Shown piece by piece: positions 14,918 to 16,309 of a stretch of 16,309 nucleotides of DNA; position 1 is the stretch's first letter; each line of letters starts with the position of its first letter. The stretch spans positions 3,569,633-3,585,941 of the forward strand of contig CP070790.1 in NCBI GenBank assembly GCA_020346805.1, given 5' to 3'. The translations under genes were made by a program, and so were the position numbers. The notes beneath the pieces are model-generated. The model was given only the letters and a program-made list of their open reading frames with translations, did no database searches and was not told the origin of the DNA. The stretch is from Planctomycetota bacterium. GTDB taxonomy: Bacteria > Planctomycetota > Phycisphaerae > UBA1845 > PWPN01.

Positions 14918-15370
14918 ATGAATACTCTAGTCACAAAAAAGTTAACCCGCGAAATCATCATGAACCTGCTTCGACAACCTGTCGCAGTACCCACTGAACC
15001 GTACCAGGGTGTGGAGCGGCGAAAACACACACGTTGGAAGACCGACGCCACTATTGAATTTTGGCCGCTTAACAAAAAGTCAAAAAAACCCATGTATGGG
15101 CAATGCCGTAATATCAGTATCGGTGGCCTGGGAATGATTTGCGACCAAATTTTGTCACCCAACACAGCGTTGGGGATAGTTCTGCATTTGAATGACGAAG
15201 GTTTTCATGGTAGAGCCGATGTCCGATATTGCCTGAAGGAGCAGGACCGGTTTATGGTGGGCCTGGAATTTGTTTTCAATGATTGGGAAACATGCAATAA
15301 AATTACGGATGGATACAAATGTGTACCATCTGTTTCTCAGGTAAACGCGATACGCAATCTGAAACCATAA
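14918..15370 (+). CDS. PilZ domain protein 3 of 4, with a 28-residue C-terminal extension
   Basis: 150 residues; the first 122 align without gaps to the other three. RKHTR (35-39) and NISIGG (65-70) are intact, so c-di-GMP binding is expected. The other copies stop after residue 122. Here codon 123 is TGG (Trp) at 15284-15286, and translation continues for 28 residues, including two Cys, to a TAA at 15368. The other copies end in TGA (1), TAA (2) and TAA (4). A TGA-to-TGG change in this copy is the simplest explanation. The tail resembles no known motif and may be translated former spacer. The ATG at 14918 has only GGAAG (14908-14912) upstream, but the ungapped N-terminus supports it. Stop to next start is 33 bases. 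Confidence 0.88.
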   Translation: MNTLVTKKLTREIIMNLLRQPVAVPTEPYQGVERRKHTRWKTDATIEFWPLNKKSKKPMYGQCRNISIGGLGMICDQILSPNTALGIVLHLNDEGFHGRADVRYCLKEQDRFMVGLEFVFNDWETCNKITDGYKCVPSVSQVNAIRNLKP

Positions 15371-15403
15371 CATATATGGTTGAATAATAGAGGGAGTATG
15401 CTT

Positions 15404-15772
15404 ATGAGCACTCAAGTAATTCACAAATTGACACGACAAACCATTGCGGAATTGTTGAAAAAATGTGAATCTTCACCCCAGGATAGAAACTCCGATGCAC
15501 AACACCGCAGATCGGCCCCCTGGTTGCACGACTGCTCGGTGGAAATCTGGCCCGCACACGAAAACTGGCACGAACCCTGGCTCGGCAAGTGCCGCAATAT
15601 CAGCGCCGGCGGCCTGGGAATGTGCAGCAATCATTACCTGGAACCGGGGATACAGGTGACTATAAATCTCCATCTGGTGGATTCTACTATTCAAGGCAAA
15701 GCTACCGTGCGATATTGTCAGAAAATTCGCGATGAATTTATGGCCGGTATCGAATTCGATTTTGATTATTAA
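15404..15772 (+). CDS. PilZ-like protein 4 of 4, RxxxR motif broken
   Basis: 122 residues, aligning without gaps to PilZ 1-3. NISAGG (65-70) and the surrounding GKCRNISAGGLGM are intact. The first motif, however, reads RRSAP at 35-39, so Arg39, the second arginine of RxxxR, is Pro. In studied PilZ proteins that arginine contacts c-di-GMP and its loss usually abolishes binding. This copy may therefore be ligand-independent, bind differently, or dimerise with its neighbours. Trp40, EIWP (47-50), TVRYCQK (101-107) and the GIEFDFDY ending are retained, so the fold should be sound. The ATG at 15404 has GGGAG (15392-15396) 7 bases upstream; an in-frame ATG at 15398 is too close to it. Not a pseudogene by sequence. 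Confidence 0.87.
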   Translation: MSTQVIHKLTRQTIAELLKKCESSPQDRNSDAQHRRSAPWLHDCSVEIWPAHENWHEPWLGKCRNISAGGLGMCSNHYLEPGIQVTINLHLVDSTIQGKATVRYCQKIRDEFMAGIEFDFDY

Positions 15773-15799
15773 AATCCTATCGACTTGGTAACCACATAA

Positions 15800-16309
15800 T
15801 TAATTTGTCGCTTGACTTGTGGACACAACACGGGTTTCGAAATATTTCTGCATGTGCTCTCGCAGCTTGGGCCTGGCCCGCGAGTTATAGCCGTATTCTT
15901 CCATCTCAGCCAATGCCCGTTCCGGACTCCACCCGCAATATTTCATCCGCCACGCCGCATACGCCGCTCCTGTACGGTGCACCCCCGCCGAACAATGTAC
16001 CAACAAAGGCCTCACCGACTCGTCGGCAATAATATCCGCCGCCCGATCCAGAAGATCGAAATCCGCACAACCGTCCCCCGGCATACCGATACGTATAAGA
16101 CTTACCCCCTCCCGCTCGGTGATCGCCTCTTCTTTCTGTTGCCGCGCCGTATCCGGCTCATTATTCATCAAAGCCAGTACCGTTTTCAGCTCGTGATTGC
16201 GAATAACCCTTTGCAGGGGCCAGGTCTCAAGATAACCCGACCGATATAACTGTCCCGCTTCCACAATGGCAAAACGTTTGGGAAGGACATGATGCCGGCC
16301 GAACTTGAC
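15800..16309 (-). CDS. Dual-specificity / tyrosine phosphatase family protein (cut by right edge)
   Basis: Minus-strand frame open to the window edge, with about 170 residues visible. It contains the cysteine phosphatase P-loop VHCSAGVHRTG (nucleophile Cys codon at 15994-15992, with HCx5R complete). Upstream, MPGDGCADFD supplies the likely general acid Asp. The start of the visible part, PKRFAIVEAGQLYRSGYL, is the usual opening of small bacterial dual-specificity phosphatases, so only a short N-terminus is missing. A GTG at 16264 would give 154 residues, but the frame continues with family-like sequence, so I do not use it. The substrate is unknown: phospho-Tyr/Ser/Thr proteins, or phosphoinositide- or sugar-phosphate-like compounds in some relatives. 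It converges on PilZ 4 with only 27 bases between the stops. Confidence 0.88.
   Translation of the reverse strand, partial: VKFGRHHVLPKRFAIVEAGQLYRSGYLETWPLQRVIRNHELKTVLALMNNEPDTARQQKEEAITEREGVSLIRIGMPGDGCADFDLLDRAADIIADESVRPLLVHCSAGVHRTGAAYAAWRMKYCGWSPERALAEMEEYGYNSRARPKLREHMQKYFETRVVSTSQATN

Noticed and set aside
13990..15772. Four repeated units read as a CRISPR-like or DNA-level tandem repeat
   Set aside because: The units are similar only as proteins; the DNA has diverged widely and the spacing is irregular, so this is gene duplication.
15812..16249. Plus-strand open frame (145 codons) opposite the phosphatase
   Set aside because: The minus-strand frame has a complete HCx5R phosphatase signature; the plus frame has no recognisable features.

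Overview
The window looks like ordinary chromosomal DNA of a Gram-negative-type bacterium at roughly 50% G+C. It makes ADP-heptose for lipopolysaccharide (hldE, gmhA). A planctomycete (Phycisphaerae-like) origin is my best guess. It rests on the overall gene style: pyrR-pyrB, a TPR-like membrane protein, a TIGR03960-type radical SAM protein and single-domain PilZ proteins. That is inference, because no marker gene here settles the phylum.

Layout, left to right. A Xer-type tyrosine recombinase runs off the left edge on the minus strand. A gap of about 370 bases follows, holding a foldable element (405-509) and a promoter for hldE. hldE-gmhA overlap by ATGA and supply heptose precursors. pyrR-pyrB, also overlapped by ATGA, follow for pyrimidine synthesis and its control. 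Convergent to these is a minus-strand set of three small genes: an FmdB-type zinc ribbon protein and two membrane proteins. Divergent from that set is alr (alanine racemase, for D-alanine in peptidoglycan), whose best promoter predicts a nearly leaderless mRNA. A folded repeat with 9-base terminal inverted repeats (6913-6995) separates alr from an orphan class-beta DNA methyltransferase. Next on the minus strand are a two-TM helical-repeat protein and rsmB (16S rRNA m5C methyltransferase). infA (IF-1) is divergent from rsmB, and a large B12-domain-type radical SAM protein follows infA.

The right end is the most unusual part. About 745 bases without a gene hold a 110-base long inverted repeat and a second degenerate folded repeat. 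They lead into four tandem PilZ-domain genes (13990-15772). The four proteins align without a gap over exactly 122 residues, share an N-terminal LTR helix, and keep the NxSxxG motif. The fourth has lost the second arginine of RxxxR. The third reads through the ancestral stop position into a 28-residue tail. A dual-specificity phosphatase converges on the array and runs off the right edge.

The PilZ array suggests a set of c-di-GMP receptors that has diversified by duplication, with at least one member probably altered in nucleotide binding. The rest is housekeeping: cell envelope (heptose, D-Ala), pyrimidines, translation and rRNA modification. I saw no rRNA, tRNA, CRISPR array, transposase or prophage gene.
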